Shown: positions 24,519-33,750, counted from the stretch's first letter. The stretch: 64,000 bases of DNA from JBNNGK01 sp050268245 (GCF_050268245.1 NZ_JBNNGK010000014.1:31450-95449), one strand, 5' to 3'. Numbers and translations: made by a program. The notes: generated by a model not told the origin, from the letters alone.

Positions 24519-25703
24519 ATGAGAAAATTAGATAATTTTCACCTGCTGGTGATGTTGATTCTGTTAGTCGCCGTCGGCCAGATGGCGCAAACCATTTATG
24601 TTCCTACCATTGCTGATATTGCTCACGACTTGTCGGCGCGAACAGGTGCCGTGCAGCGGGTGATGGCGGCGTATTTGATGACCTACGGTTTATCGCAGCT
24701 CATTTATGGCCCCTTGTCCGATCGCATTGGCAGACGCCCGGTGATTCTGGCGGGCATGGTGATCTTCATGTTGGGTGCGTTGGGTGCGTTGTTGTCAAAC
24801 AGTTTGACCATGCTGGTGGCTGCCAGCGCGATTCAGGGAATGGGCACCGGCGTGGCCGGAGTCATGGCGCGCACCATGCCACGTGATTTGTATGCAGGTA
24901 CGGCGTTGCGTTATGCCAACAGTTTGCTGAACATGGGGATTTTAGTCAGCCCACTGCTGGCTCCGGTGATTGGCGGTGCGCTGGCGATGCTGTTTGGCTG
25001 GCGCGCTTGCTATGCTTTCTTATTGGCTTTGTGCGCTGGCGTGGCATTTTCCATGTTTCGCTGGTTGCCTGAAACGCGACCGCAGCAAACTGAAAAACGC
25101 CGCATGCTGACCAGTTTCCGGCAACTGTTGGCTGATGGCACGTTCAGTTGCTACTTGGTGATGTTGATTGGCGCACTGGCGGGGATCGCGGTATTTGAAG
25201 CCAGTTGTGGCGTGCTAATGGGTGGAGTGCTGGGGCTGAGCGGTTTGACCGTCAGTGTGTTGTTCATTCTGCCGATCCCGGCGGCGTTCTTTGGTGCGTG
25301 GTACGCTGGGCGTGATGGCAAAAGCTTCCATCAGCTGATGTGGCACGCGGTGATTAGCTGCTTGCTGGCGGGGTTGATGATGTGGATCCCGGGTTGGTTC
25401 GGGGTGATGAATATTTGGACGCTGATCGTACCGGCGGCGCTGTTCTTCTTTGGGGCGGGTATGTTATTCCCGTTGGCAACAACCGGAGCGATGGAGCCGT
25501 TTCCTTATTTGGCAGGCGCGGCCGGGGCATTAGTGGGCGGTATGCAGAATATGGGCTCTGGTCTTGCGACCTGGCTGTCTGCCATGTTGCCGCAAACTGG
25601 GCAATTTAGCCTGGGTCTGCTGATGTTCGCGATGGCGTTGCTGATCCTGTTATGTTGGTGGCCGCTATCCAATCGGATGCAGCATCAGGGGCACACCGCG
25701 TAA
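24519..25703 (+). CDS. emrD: multidrug efflux MFS transporter EmrD
   Basis: 394 residues from the ATG at 24519, giving the same length as E. coli EmrD; 15 in-frame codons upstream have no family match. It is a 12-segment drug:proton antiporter of the inner membrane (DHA1 group), known for protonophore and detergent export. The family motif GPLSDRIGRRPVIL lies in loop 2-3 and PETRP ends the sixth segment. Hydrophobic segments run through the whole protein. In E. coli emrD lies elsewhere on the chromosome, so its place between fpr and glpX is a lineage-specific arrangement. It is convergent with glpX. Confidence 0.94.
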   Translation: MRKLDNFHLLVMLILLVAVGQMAQTIYVPTIADIAHDLSARTGAVQRVMAAYLMTYGLSQLIYGPLSDRIGRRPVILAGMVIFMLGALGALLSNSLTMLVAASAIQGMGTGVAGVMARTMPRDLYAGTALRYANSLLNMGILVSPLLAPVIGGALAMLFGWRACYAFLLALCAGVAFSMFRWLPETRPQQTEKRRMLTSFRQLLADGTFSCYLVMLIGALAGIAVFEASCGVLMGGVLGLSGLTVSVLFILPIPAAFFGAWYAGRDGKSFHQLMWHAVISCLLAGLMMWIPGWFGVMNIWTLIVPAALFFFGAGMLFPLATTGAMEPFPYLAGAAGALVGGMQNMGSGLATWLSAMLPQTGQFSLGLLMFAMALLILLCWWPLSNRMQHQGHTA

Positions 25704-25706
25704 CAC

Positions 25707-25743
25707 ACGACATGGCCAGAGCTTAATCTGGTCATGTCGTTTT
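25707..25743. terminator. bidirectional terminator between emrD and glpX
   Basis: ACGACATGGCCAGA at 25707-25720 pairs with TCTGGTCATGTCGT at 25727-25740 (14 positions, one G-T pair) around GCTTAA, followed by TTT on the plus strand. Confidence 0.82.
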
Positions 25744-25762
25744 CGCCGTTCTGAATGGCGTG

Positions 25763-26773
25763 TTACAGCAGAAACTCGTGTAGCGCCGCGTCTTTACGGT
25801 CAAGATAATGTGTTGAGCGAATGCGACGAATGGTGCGCGATTTACCGCGTATCAGCAGGGTTTCGGTGGTTGCCATGTTGCCTTTACGGCTGATGCCTTC
25901 CAGCAGATCGCCTTTGGTGATACCCGTGGCGGAGAAAATCACATTATCGTTGCGTGCCATGTCGTCCAGCAGCAGCACATTACCGGCCTCGATACCCATG
26001 CTCCGGCAGCGAGTGAGTTCTTCTTCGCCGATGCGACGATTTTCTGCGCTGTCACCCTTCACCTGATGGCGTGGCAGCAGCCGCGCTTGCATGTCGCCGT
26101 CCAGTGCGCGAATCACGGCGGCTGAAATGACCCCTTCCGGCGCGCCGCCAATGCCATACATCACATCCACTTCGCTTTCCGGCATGCACGTGAGTATCGA
26201 GGCGGCCACGTCGCCGTCGGGTATGGCGAACACTTTCACGCCCATGTGCTGCATTTGGGCAATAACGGCGTCATGGCGCGGTTTCGCCAAGGTGATGACG
26301 GTCAACTGTGACAGTGGTTTATTCAAGCAGGCGGCAATATTCTTCAGGTTTTCCGCCAGTGGCAGATTGAGATCGATAGCGCCATGCGCGGCAGGGCCGA
26401 CCACCAGTTTTTCCATATACATGTCAGGAGCGTGCAGAAAGGTGCCGCGGTCGCCGACTGCCAATACCGCTAACGCATTGGACTGCCCCATGGCGGTCAT
26501 GCGCGTGCCTTCGATCGGATCGACGGCGATATCTACCGCGTCGCCAAGACCCGTACCCACCTGTTCGCCGATATACAGCATGGGAGCATCATCGATTTCA
26601 CCTTCGCCGATCACGATACGGCCATCAATATCCACTTTGTTGAGCATTATACGCATGGCATTGACGGCAGCGCCGTCGGCGGCGTTTTTGTCGCCACGCC
26701 CCAGCCATTGGTAGCCGGCCAGCGCAGCGGCTTCGGTCACGCGGGAAAATTCGATGGCTAATTCACGTTTCAT
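25763..26773 (-). CDS. glpX: class II fructose-1,6-bisphosphatase
   Basis: 336 residues from the ATG at 26773 (MKRELAIEF), the E. coli length; five upstream codons are not used. GlpX hydrolyses fructose 1,6-bisphosphate in gluconeogenesis. It is a lithium-sensitive phosphatase: GEGEIDDAPML and VDPIEGTRM are the metal-binding motifs, and GIGGAPEGVISAA follows. It is the last gene of glpFKX, which lets glycerol carbon flow to hexoses, and a stem-loop separates it from glpK. Confidence 0.97.
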   Translation of the reverse strand: MKRELAIEFSRVTEAAALAGYQWLGRGDKNAADGAAVNAMRIMLNKVDIDGRIVIGEGEIDDAPMLYIGEQVGTGLGDAVDIAVDPIEGTRMTAMGQSNALAVLAVGDRGTFLHAPDMYMEKLVVGPAAHGAIDLNLPLAENLKNIAACLNKPLSQLTVITLAKPRHDAVIAQMQHMGVKVFAIPDGDVAASILTCMPESEVDVMYGIGGAPEGVISAAVIRALDGDMQARLLPRHQVKGDSAENRRIGEEELTRCRSMGIEAGNVLLLDDMARNDNVIFSATGITKGDLLEGISRKGNMATTETLLIRGKSRTIRRIRSTHYLDRKDAALHEFLL

Positions 26774-26842
26774 GGCAAAACCTGTCAATGATAAAGAAAG
26801 TAGAGACCAAGTTTATCACGGTAGGGTGAAGGCGGGGGGAGC

Positions 26843-26872
26843 AAAAAAAAGCGTCGCCCGCAGGCAACGCTT
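26843..26872 (-). terminator. intra-operon terminator between glpK and glpX
   Basis: On the minus strand AGCGTTGCC pairs with GGCGACGCT around a short loop, followed by eight T residues. It would reduce glpX expression relative to glpFK. Confidence 0.8.
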
Positions 26873-26898
26873 GATGAGGGATGAGAACGCAGAGGCGC

Positions 26899-28407
26899 TT
26901 ATTCGTGTTCTTCCCACGCTTGGGCGCGAGCAACCGCTTTCTTCCAACCGCTGTAACGGTAGTTACGTTCGGTTGTTTCAATGCTTGGGCGGAACTCACG
27001 CTCGATGACGGCTTTGCTCTTCACTTCATCCAGGTCGTTCCAATAGCCAATGGCCAGACCGGCGAGGAACGCCGCGCCCAGCGCTGTCGACTCTCGCACT
27101 TCAGGGCGCTCTACCCGCGTGCCGAGGATGTCAGATTGGAACTGCATCAGGAAGTTGTTGGCAACCGCGCCACCGTCGACACGCAGCGCTTGTAAGCGGG
27201 TATTGGCATCGGCCTGCATGGCATCCAACACGTCACGCGTCTGGTAGGCGATGGACTCCAGCGTGGCACGGATGATGTGGTTGCTATTCGCGCCGCGAGT
27301 CAGGCCGAAGATGGCACCGCGAGCATACGGATCCCAGTAAGGTGCACCCAAGCCGGTAAAGGCTGGCACCACGTAAACACCGTTGCTGTCTTTGACCTTG
27401 GTGGCGAAGTATTCAGAGTCGGCCGCATCGCCGATCAGTTTGAGTTCATCGCGCAGCCATTGGATAGACGCGCCGCCAATAAAGACCGCCCCTTCCAACG
27501 CATAGTTTACTTCACCGCGAGGGCCACAAGCGATAGTGGTCAGCAGGCCGTGGCTGGAGCGTACCGCTTCGGTGCCGGTGTTCATCAGTAAGAAGCAGCC
27601 GGTGCCATAAGTGTTTTTCGCCATACCCGGTTGTACACACAGTTGGCCGTACAGTGCGGCTTGCTGGTCACCGGCGATACCGGCGATAGGAATACGCGTA
27701 CCGCCTTTACCGCCGATGTTGGTCTGGCCGTAAATTTCAGAGGAAGGACGTACTTTGGGCAGCATGGCGCGTGGAATATCCAACACTTCCAGCATGCGCT
27801 GATCCCAATCAAGCTCATGGATGTTGAACATCATGGTACGTGAAGCATTGGTATAATCGGTAACGTGTACCCGCCCTTGGGTCATTTTCCACACCAGCCA
27901 AGTGTCGACGGTACCGAACAGCAACTCACCCCGCTCGGCACGCTCACGGGCGCCTTCAACGTGATCGAGGATCCATTTCACCTTGGTGCCGGAAAAATAC
28001 GGGTCAACCACCAGGCCGGTGTTATGACGAATGTATTCTTCCATACCGTCTCGTTTGAGTTTTTCGCATATCTCGGCGGTACGGCGACATTGCCAAACGA
28101 TGGCATTATAAATCGGTTTACCGGTTTCTTTTTCCCAGACGATGGTGGTTTCACGCTGGTTGGTGATACCGATTCCGGCAATTTGATCGGAGTTGATATC
28201 GGCTTTTGCCAGCACTTCCACTAATGTGGAACTTTGCGATGACCAAATCTCCATAGGATCGTGTTCAACCCAGCCTGCTTTTGGGTAAATCTGGGTGAAT
28301 TCACGCTGTGATACCGCAACGATGTTGGCATCGTGATCCATTACGACGGCGCGTGAACTGGTGGTTCCCTGGTCGAGAGCGACAATATATTTTTTATCTG
28401 TAGTCAT
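26899..28407 (-). CDS. glpK: glycerol kinase
   Basis: 502 residues, as in E. coli. GlpK phosphorylates glycerol entering through GlpF and is inhibited by unphosphorylated EIIA-Glc and by fructose 1,6-bisphosphate. FGGY-kinase motifs are present: ALDQGTTSSRAVVMDHD (phosphate 1), the GIAGDQQAALYGQLC region (catalytic Asp) and VDGGAVANNFLMQFQSD (adenosine). The PYARGAIFGLTRG segment lies near the EIIA-Glc site region. It starts 41 bases after glpF. Confidence 0.98.
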   Translation of the reverse strand: MTTDKKYIVALDQGTTSSRAVVMDHDANIVAVSQREFTQIYPKAGWVEHDPMEIWSSQSSTLVEVLAKADINSDQIAGIGITNQRETTIVWEKETGKPIYNAIVWQCRRTAEICEKLKRDGMEEYIRHNTGLVVDPYFSGTKVKWILDHVEGARERAERGELLFGTVDTWLVWKMTQGRVHVTDYTNASRTMMFNIHELDWDQRMLEVLDIPRAMLPKVRPSSEIYGQTNIGGKGGTRIPIAGIAGDQQAALYGQLCVQPGMAKNTYGTGCFLLMNTGTEAVRSSHGLLTTIACGPRGEVNYALEGAVFIGGASIQWLRDELKLIGDAADSEYFATKVKDSNGVYVVPAFTGLGAPYWDPYARGAIFGLTRGANSNHIIRATLESIAYQTRDVLDAMQADANTRLQALRVDGGAVANNFLMQFQSDILGTRVERPEVRESTALGAAFLAGLAIGYWNDLDEVKSKAVIEREFRPSIETTERNYRYSGWKKAVARAQAWEEHE

Positions 28408-28448
28408 GGTTGAGTCCTGCTGTTGTTAACCATTTGAAACGATGCCAA

Positions 28449-29294
28449 TTACGCTTTACGTTGCTGAGATTTGGCTGCGGGCTCATCTTCTTCTGCACAA
28501 ACGTCGCAAGGCAGATGGCGGCCAATCAATGCGCGGTAGCCAAAGGCACCTAAACCTGCACCGAGAATAGGACCGAAGATAGGCACTAAGAAGTACGGAA
28601 TATCACGCGCACCGGTAAAGGCGACGTCTCCCCAACCGGCCAGATAAGCGAATACTTTCGGGCCGAAATCACGCGCGGGATTAAGGGCAAAGCCGGTTAA
28701 TGGTCCCATGGAGGCACCGATAACGGCAATCAGAATACCGATCAATAATGGCGCCAGTGGCCCGCGTGGTACACCGTTACCATCATCGGTGAGTGCCAAG
28801 ATCAGGCACATCAAAATTGCAGTAATGACGGCTTCTACCAGGAAGGCCTGCATCACGGAAATGTGAGGGTTCGGGTAGGTGGAGAAAATGCCGGCCAGAT
28901 CCAAGCTTTCGTTGCTACCACGTACCATGTGATTCGCCGCTTCGAAATCAAAGAACAGATTGTAGTACAACCCGTAGACCAGTGCGGCGCCGCAGAAAGC
29001 CCCTGCGATTTGAGCAATAATGTAAGGGAAAACTTTGCGTCCATCAAAGCAGGCGAACAGCCAGAGTGCGATCGTCACGGCCGGGTTGAGGTGAGCGCCG
29101 GAGATGGCGGCGGTGAGATAAATCGCCATGGCGACCCCGAAGCCCCAAATGACACTGATTTCCCATTGACCGAAGCTGGCGCCGGCCAATTTCAATGCGG
29201 CAACACAACCTACGCCGAAAAAGATTAGCAGACCGGTGCCGAGAAATTCAGCGATGCACTGGCCTTTTAAGGTCGGACTGGTGTTTTGGCTCAT
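28449..29294 (-). CDS. glpF: glycerol uptake facilitator (aquaglyceroporin)
   Basis: 281 residues from the ATG at 29294 (MSQNTSP), equal to E. coli GlpF; six upstream codons are ignored. It forms an inner-membrane channel for glycerol. Six membrane segments and two half-helices are seen, with both NPA boxes intact (GAHLNPAVTIAL and FALNPARDFGP). The NPARD arginine and the GlpF-type LILALTDDGNGVPRGPLAP loop show the glyceroporin rather than aquaporin type. It is the first gene of glpFKX. Confidence 0.97.
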   Translation of the reverse strand: MSQNTSPTLKGQCIAEFLGTGLLIFFGVGCVAALKLAGASFGQWEISVIWGFGVAMAIYLTAAISGAHLNPAVTIALWLFACFDGRKVFPYIIAQIAGAFCGAALVYGLYYNLFFDFEAANHMVRGSNESLDLAGIFSTYPNPHISVMQAFLVEAVITAILMCLILALTDDGNGVPRGPLAPLLIGILIAVIGASMGPLTGFALNPARDFGPKVFAYLAGWGDVAFTGARDIPYFLVPIFGPILGAGLGAFGYRALIGRHLPCDVCAEEDEPAAKSQQRKA

Positions 29295-29829
29295 AATGTT
29301 GTTGTCCTGCAAACAGCGGTTAGAGGTTTATAGGCTTCGCGCGTGGCGCATATCAGCCTAGGGTACAGTTTTTTAATCTCGTCCAATTCTATGTTGGAGG
29401 ACGTGATGTAAATTTATCGTTAACGAACATAAACGAGAAATAGCGAAATCAAAATGTGTGTGCTTCGTCATAAAATTGAGCGAATTCGCGTCGTTTAGTG
29501 TTCTTTCTGAGCCATCAATCACTGCTCAGACCACGTGTTTATCTGACCACTATTAACAAACCATCAACCTGGCGCCGTGTTTTTTCAGCTTTTGCTGATG
29601 GTGGGGGCAGGAAAATTGCAACAGACTGCGCGATGAGCCGGTATGTTGCTAGACAGTGAGGGGCAGGCTACTTACAATCGTTTTTATCGAAAGAAGCGTT
29701 TTATCAAGACAGGCGCGTTTTCTATAAAAGCGTGTTTCACTTGGCGCGATGCATATTCGCAGTAGCTGCAGCCTTTGTTGCGGCTGCTACCTATAGATAT
29801 ACGCCTTGCTATCATGAGGGGACTGAAGA
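29295..29829. other. 535-base intergenic region glpF-zapB
   Basis: No gene is supported. The left part carries the GlpR/CRP region for glpFKX. The right part leads into zapB and includes a stem with a bulge at 29765-29793 (GTAGC..AGCC pairing with GGCTGCTAC) shortly before the zapB ribosome binding site (GAGGGGACTGAAG). The middle shows no recognisable structure. Confidence 0.6.
29412..29472 (-). promoter_or_regulatory. glpFKX control region: GlpR-type operator and CRP site
   Basis: The perfect palindrome TCGTTAACGA at 29417-29426 sits inside a 21-base imperfect palindrome (29412-29432) that resembles the GlpR operator (TATGTTCGT arms). Further upstream of the gene, 29457-29472 reads TGTGT-N6-TCATA, a two-mismatch CRP site. 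The order matches glycerol-3-phosphate repression and cAMP-CRP activation of glpFKX in E. coli. Confidence 0.6.
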
Positions 29830-30069
29830 ATGACATTTGAAGTATTTGAAAAACTGGAAGCAAAAGTTCAGCAGGCGATTGATACCATCACTCTGTTGCA
29901 GATGGAAATTGAAGAACTAAAAGAGAAGAATAATACCCTGTCTCAGGAAGTTCAAAATGCCAGCGGCAATCAAGAAGCGCTGGTGCGTGAGAACCAGCAA
30001 CTGAAAGAAGAACAGCACGTGTGGCAAGATCGCCTGCGTGCGCTGTTGGGTAAAATGGAAGAAGTCTGA
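29830..30069 (+). CDS. zapB: cell-division protein ZapB
   Basis: 79 residues. ZapB is a nearly pure coiled coil (heptads from FEKLEAKVQQAIDTI to the end) that joins the Z-ring through ZapA and links it to MatP on the terminus. It begins MTFEVFEKLEAKVQQ like the E. coli protein. A GAGGGGAC box precedes the ATG. It stands alone, convergent with rraA, and ends in a shared terminator. Confidence 0.97.
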   Translation: MTFEVFEKLEAKVQQAIDTITLLQMEIEELKEKNNTLSQEVQNASGNQEALVRENQQLKEEQHVWQDRLRALLGKMEEV

Positions 30070-30087
30070 TCCGTTTCTCGCAGCAAT

Positions 30088-30115
30088 AAAAAGGGCGCCT
30101 AAGGCGCCCTTTATC
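30088..30115. terminator. bidirectional terminator between zapB and rraA
   Basis: AAAAAGGGCGCC and GGCGCCCTTTAT arms around a TAA loop; T-rich on both strands. Confidence 0.88.
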
Positions 30116-30127
30116 GTTTTGGCTTAC

Positions 30128-30613
30128 TTATTCGATATCGAGGGGATCTTCGGAAAGAATAATACCGGTATTGTCGGCATAAAGATGGTCACCCGAGAAG
30201 AACGTGACGCCACCGAAGTTGACGCGAATATCGCTCTCGCCGATACCTTCGCTTGGTGCGCCGGCAGGGATCGCGGCCATCGCTTGAATGCCGATATCCA
30301 ATTCTACCAAATCGTCGACTTGGCGAACGGCGCCGTAAACCACAATGCCTTCCCACTCATTTTGGGTTGCCAAACGCGCTAGCTCTGCGTTGATCAGTGC
30401 GCGACGGACTGAACCACCGCCATCAACCAGCAGCACGCGGCCACGGCCGTTTTCTTCAAGCAAGTCAAACAGCAGGCCGTTATCCTCGAAGCATTTCACT
30501 GTCGTGATTTGCCCGCCAAATGAAGTACGCCCGCCAAAATTGGAAAATAGAGGCTCAACTACGTTAACCTCTTCATGATAGATGTCGCAAAGTTCGGAAG
30601 TATCGTATTTCAT
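30128..30613 (-). CDS. rraA: ribonuclease E activity regulator RraA
   Basis: 161 residues. RraA forms a ring-shaped trimer that binds RNase E and dampens its activity. It is related to the HMG aldolase/RraA fold: MKYDTSELCDIYHEEV, FGGRTSFGGQI and VLLVDGGGSVRRALINAELA are conserved family segments. It lies 75 bases after menA and is read in the same direction, giving the conserved menA-rraA order. Its function as an RNase E inhibitor is known from E. coli. Confidence 0.96.
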   Translation of the reverse strand: MKYDTSELCDIYHEEVNVVEPLFSNFGGRTSFGGQITTVKCFEDNGLLFDLLEENGRGRVLLVDGGGSVRRALINAELARLATQNEWEGIVVYGAVRQVDDLVELDIGIQAMAAIPAGAPSEGIGESDIRVNFGGVTFFSGDHLYADNTGIILSEDPLDIE

Positions 30614-30688
30614 AGGATTTTACGTCTGTTTGCCGCTGGAATAACCAGTATATCCCTTTCTTCGCCCTGTTGGCAAAATCATCAGTTT

Positions 30689-31606
30689 TTAACTGAGTAT
30701 CACGCCAATCGCGAACAACACATTTGCCAGTAACGCCGCTTTTACCATGTGCTCCAACATAGGGCGCATACCTGCCGTTGACGGGTCGCGCAGCACGCGC
30801 AATGCGTGACGCCACAGCAGGGGAACTGCCAGCACGAACAACCAGCCCCACAGGCTCTTCAGGTTAATGAGGGTAAACAGCGCGAAGCACAGCACCGCTC
30901 CTATGAGTAACAAGGCGTGATAACGGCGGCCATTTTTTGCCCCTAAACGTACCGCCAGCGTATTTTTGCCATTGGCGCGATCGCTGTCGATGTCCCGCAA
31001 GTTGTTGATATTTAGCACTGCGGCAGCCAGTAAACCGCAGGCGGTCGCCGGCAACATGATGATGCTATCAAAATGATGGGTTTGCAGATAATAGGTTCCG
31101 GCCACGCTTAGCCAGCCGAAGAAAACCAACACGGAAATATCGCCTAAACCTAAATAACCGTAAGGTTTATTGCCGACGGTATAGGTGATCGCCGCGATAA
31201 TCGCTAAAGCGCCTAGCGCCAAGAAACCCACGACATCGCTCGGCTGCTCACAGGCCAAGGCAATCAGCGAACAGCCGGCAATGGCGATCAGCACCACGGT
31301 AATCACTAGCGCCCGTTTCATTTGCGCCTGGGTAATCATCCCTTTTTGCATACCGCGCAACGGTCCGATACGGTCTTCTTTGTCGCTGCCTTTAATAGCG
31401 TCACCGTAATCATTGGCTAAATTAGACAATATTTGCAGGAGGCCAGCAGTCAGTAACGCCAGCAGTGCAACGCCCGGTTTCAGGCTGCCTTGCCAGGCGG
31501 CAATGGCGGAACCGACAACGATGGAGGCAAACGCCAAGGGGAGGGTTCGCGGTCGTAAACTTTCTAGCCAGGCTCTGGCCGGGGTGGTGGAGGTTGATGA
31601 GCTCAT
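30689..31606 (-). CDS. menA: 1,4-dihydroxy-2-naphthoate octaprenyltransferase
   Basis: 305 residues. MenA attaches the octaprenyl chain to 1,4-dihydroxy-2-naphthoate, making demethylmenaquinone in the inner membrane. The two UbiA-family Asp-rich motifs are clear: NLANDYGDAIKGSDKEDR and NNLRDIDSDRANGKNT. About eight or nine membrane segments are evident. It lies downstream of hslU with a terminator between. Confidence 0.96.
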   Translation of the reverse strand: MSSSTSTTPARAWLESLRPRTLPLAFASIVVGSAIAAWQGSLKPGVALLALLTAGLLQILSNLANDYGDAIKGSDKEDRIGPLRGMQKGMITQAQMKRALVITVVLIAIAGCSLIALACEQPSDVVGFLALGALAIIAAITYTVGNKPYGYLGLGDISVLVFFGWLSVAGTYYLQTHHFDSIIMLPATACGLLAAAVLNINNLRDIDSDRANGKNTLAVRLGAKNGRRYHALLLIGAVLCFALFTLINLKSLWGWLFVLAVPLLWRHALRVLRDPSTAGMRPMLEHMVKAALLANVLFAIGVILS

Positions 31607-31644
31607 TTTTCGCTTCAGCAGGTCAAGTGGCTGTGTCCTCAGAT

Positions 31645-31676
31645 AAAAAAATGGGAGGCATTGCCTCCCATTTTAA
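31645..31676 (-). terminator. hslVU terminator
   Basis: AAAATGGGAGGC pairs with GCCTCCCATTTT around a three-base loop; on the minus strand it is followed by a run of T. It separates hslU from menA. Confidence 0.9.
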
Positions 31677-31702
31677 TGGCTGACAGGACAGTGATAGAGC
31701 GA

Positions 31703-33034
31703 TTATAGGATAAAACGACTCAAATCTTCATCTGCAACCAACTCATCCAGATGATTACCGACATATTCCGCATCAATTGTGATGCTTTGGCCGTTACTTT
31801 CGCTCGCATCGTAGGAAATATCTTCCATCAGACGTTCCAGAACGGTATGCAGACGACGTGCGCCGATGTTCTCGGTGCTTTCGTTGACTTGCCATGCGGC
31901 TTCCGCGATGCGACGGATGCCATCAGCGGTAAAGTCAACGGTCACGCCCTCGGTTGCCATCAACGCTTTGTACTGTTCGGTCAGCGAGGCGTTTGGCTCG
32001 GTGAGGATACGTTCGAAGTCTTCGGTGCTCAATGCTTGCAACTCTACGCGGATCGGTAAACGACCTTGCAGCTCTGGGATCAGATCAGAGGGGCTAGCCA
32101 CCTGGAATGCACCGGAAGCGATAAACAGAATGTGATCTGTTTTCACCATGCCGTGCTTGGTGGAGACGGTGCTGCCTTCTACCAAAGGTAACAGGTCGCG
32201 TTGTACACCTTCACGAGAAACGTCGGGGCCGGAAGATTCACCGCGCTTACAGATTTTGTCGATCTCATCAATAAACACAATACCATGTTGTTCAACGGCT
32301 TCGATTGCCTGTTCTTTCAGCTCTTCCGGGTTAACCAGCTTGGCGGCTTCTTCTTCCACCAGCAGCTTGAAGGCTTCTTTGATCTTCAGCTTGCGCGGTT
32401 TCTGCTTCTGACCACCGAGGTTCTGGAACATGGACTGCAATTGGTTGGTCATCTCTTCCATGCCCGGCGGTGCCATGATTTCTACACCCATGGGTGCCGC
32501 AGCCAGATCGATTTCAATTTCTTTATCGTCCAACTGGCCTTCACGCAATTTTTTGCGGAATGCCTGGCGCGCAGCCGAAGGTTCTTGCTGTTCTTCTTGC
32601 TGCCCCCAGTTGTTCTTAGCCGGTGGGATCAACACATCGAGGATACGTTCTTCGGCCATTTCTTCGGCGCGGGTGCGGTTTCTTTCGATGGATTGCAGAC
32701 GCACCATTTTGATGGCAGCGTCGGTCAGATCGCGAATAATGGAATCCACTTCTTTACCGACATAGCCGACTTCGGTGAATTTGGTGGCTTCAACTTTGAT
32801 AAAAGGCGCATTGGCCAGCTTCGCCAGGCGACGGGCGATTTCGGTTTTACCCACGCCGGTTGGGCCGATCATCAGAATGTTTTTCGGTGTCACTTCGTGA
32901 CGCAGCTCTTCGTTAAGCTGCATACGGCGCCAGCGGTTACGCAGGGCGATGGCGACGGCACGTTTCGCTTTGCTCTGGCCGATAATGTAACCGTCCAGTT
33001 CGCTGACGATCTCGCGTGGAGTCATTTCAGACAT
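31703..33034 (-). CDS. hslU: HslU, ATPase subunit of the HslVU protease
   Basis: 443 residues, E. coli length. A Clp/HSP100-type AAA+ unfoldase that feeds substrates to HslV. GPTGVGKTEIARRLA is Walker A (about residues 58-70), VFIDEIDKI is Walker B, an inserted I-domain lies between about 110 and 245, ENIGARRLHTVLERL is the sensor-2 region, and the C-terminal SRFIL tail inserts into HslV. It starts 12 bases after hslV. Confidence 0.98.
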   Translation of the reverse strand: MSEMTPREIVSELDGYIIGQSKAKRAVAIALRNRWRRMQLNEELRHEVTPKNILMIGPTGVGKTEIARRLAKLANAPFIKVEATKFTEVGYVGKEVDSIIRDLTDAAIKMVRLQSIERNRTRAEEMAEERILDVLIPPAKNNWGQQEEQQEPSAARQAFRKKLREGQLDDKEIEIDLAAAPMGVEIMAPPGMEEMTNQLQSMFQNLGGQKQKPRKLKIKEAFKLLVEEEAAKLVNPEELKEQAIEAVEQHGIVFIDEIDKICKRGESSGPDVSREGVQRDLLPLVEGSTVSTKHGMVKTDHILFIASGAFQVASPSDLIPELQGRLPIRVELQALSTEDFERILTEPNASLTEQYKALMATEGVTVDFTADGIRRIAEAAWQVNESTENIGARRLHTVLERLMEDISYDASESNGQSITIDAEYVGNHLDELVADEDLSRFIL

Positions 33035-33046
33035 AGTATTCGGTCC

Positions 33047-33577
33047 TTACGCTTTGGAAGGCAGTTCTTCAATAGTGAGGAAATTGTTGGTGTAGATACA
33101 GATGTCGCCAGCAATGCCGAGCGACTTCTCGACGATTTCGTGGGCGCTCAGCTCGGTATTTTCCAACAACGCGCGCGCGGCAGATTGGGCGTACGGGCCG
33201 CCGGAGCCGATCGCGATCAAATCATTTTCAGGCTGAACCACGTCACCGTTACCGGTGATGATCAGTGAGGCGTTCTCATCGGCGACGGCCAACAAGGCCT
33301 CTAGACGACGCAGCATACGGTCGGTACGCCAGTCTTTCGCCAACTCTACGGCGGCCTTCACCAGATGGCCTTGGTGCATTTCCAGTTTACGCTCGAAGAG
33401 CTCAAACAGCGTGAAGGCGTCAGCGGTGCCTCCGGCGAAACCGGCGATCACTTTATCGTTGTACAGGCGACGTACTTTCTTGACGTTGCCCTTCATCACC
33501 GTATTTCCCAATGTTGCCTGACCATCACCACCGATGACGACCTGGCCGTTGCGGCGTACGCTTACAATTGTTGTCAC
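33047..33577 (-). CDS. hslV: HslV, peptidase subunit of the HslVU protease
   Basis: 176 residues from a GTG start at 33577. A longer open frame to 33619 exists, but the family protein begins with TTIVSVRRNG right after the initiator, whose removal exposes the catalytic Thr1. GAGGGT lies six bases before the GTG, so this start is well supported. It forms the double hexameric, proteasome-like peptidase. GDGQATLGNTVMKGNVKKVRR and GSGGPYAQSAARAL are intact. It is the first gene of hslVU with a sigma-32 promoter upstream. Confidence 0.97.
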   Translation of the reverse strand: MTTIVSVRRNGQVVIGGDGQATLGNTVMKGNVKKVRRLYNDKVIAGFAGGTADAFTLFELFERKLEMHQGHLVKAAVELAKDWRTDRMLRRLEALLAVADENASLIITGNGDVVQPENDLIAIGSGGPYAQSAARALLENTELSAHEIVEKSLGIAGDICIYTNNFLTIEELPSKA

Positions 33578-33655
33578 GAGCAGACCCTCGTTGCAGACTG
33601 AAAGAAGCCCTCGCCGCACCGATGTCTACCGGCACGACGAGGCATATTGAGAGTA

Positions 33656-33684
33656 TAGATGGGGGAGGATTGGCGCTTTTCAAC
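33656..33684 (-). promoter_or_regulatory. sigma-32 (RpoH) promoter for hslVU
   Basis: On the minus strand GTTGAAA (33678-33684) and CCCCATCTA (33656-33664) are separated by 13 bases, matching the RpoH heat-shock consensus. It lies about 80 bases before the hslV GTG. Confidence 0.88.
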
Positions 33685-33707
33685 CCCTGAGAACCGTCTT
33701 ACTTCAA

Positions 33708-33741
33708 GCCGCATCGCTGTGGACTGCTTTCACGATGCGGC
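33708..33741 (-). terminator. possible ftsN terminator
   Basis: GCCGCATCG at 33708-33716 pairs with CGATGCGGC at 33733-33741 around a 16-base loop, just after the ftsN stop. No strong T-tract follows. Confidence 0.45.
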
Positions 33742-33750
33742 TCGAATTAT

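Noticed and set aside
26091..26714. A 207-codon open frame on the plus strand
   Set aside because: Antisense to glpX; Ser/Pro-rich reverse-frame translation typical of shadow frames.
32201..33268. A 355-codon open frame on the plus strand
   Set aside because: It lies antisense to hslU and hslV, which are strongly supported; the translation is His/Phe/Gln-rich with no family features and no ribosome binding site.
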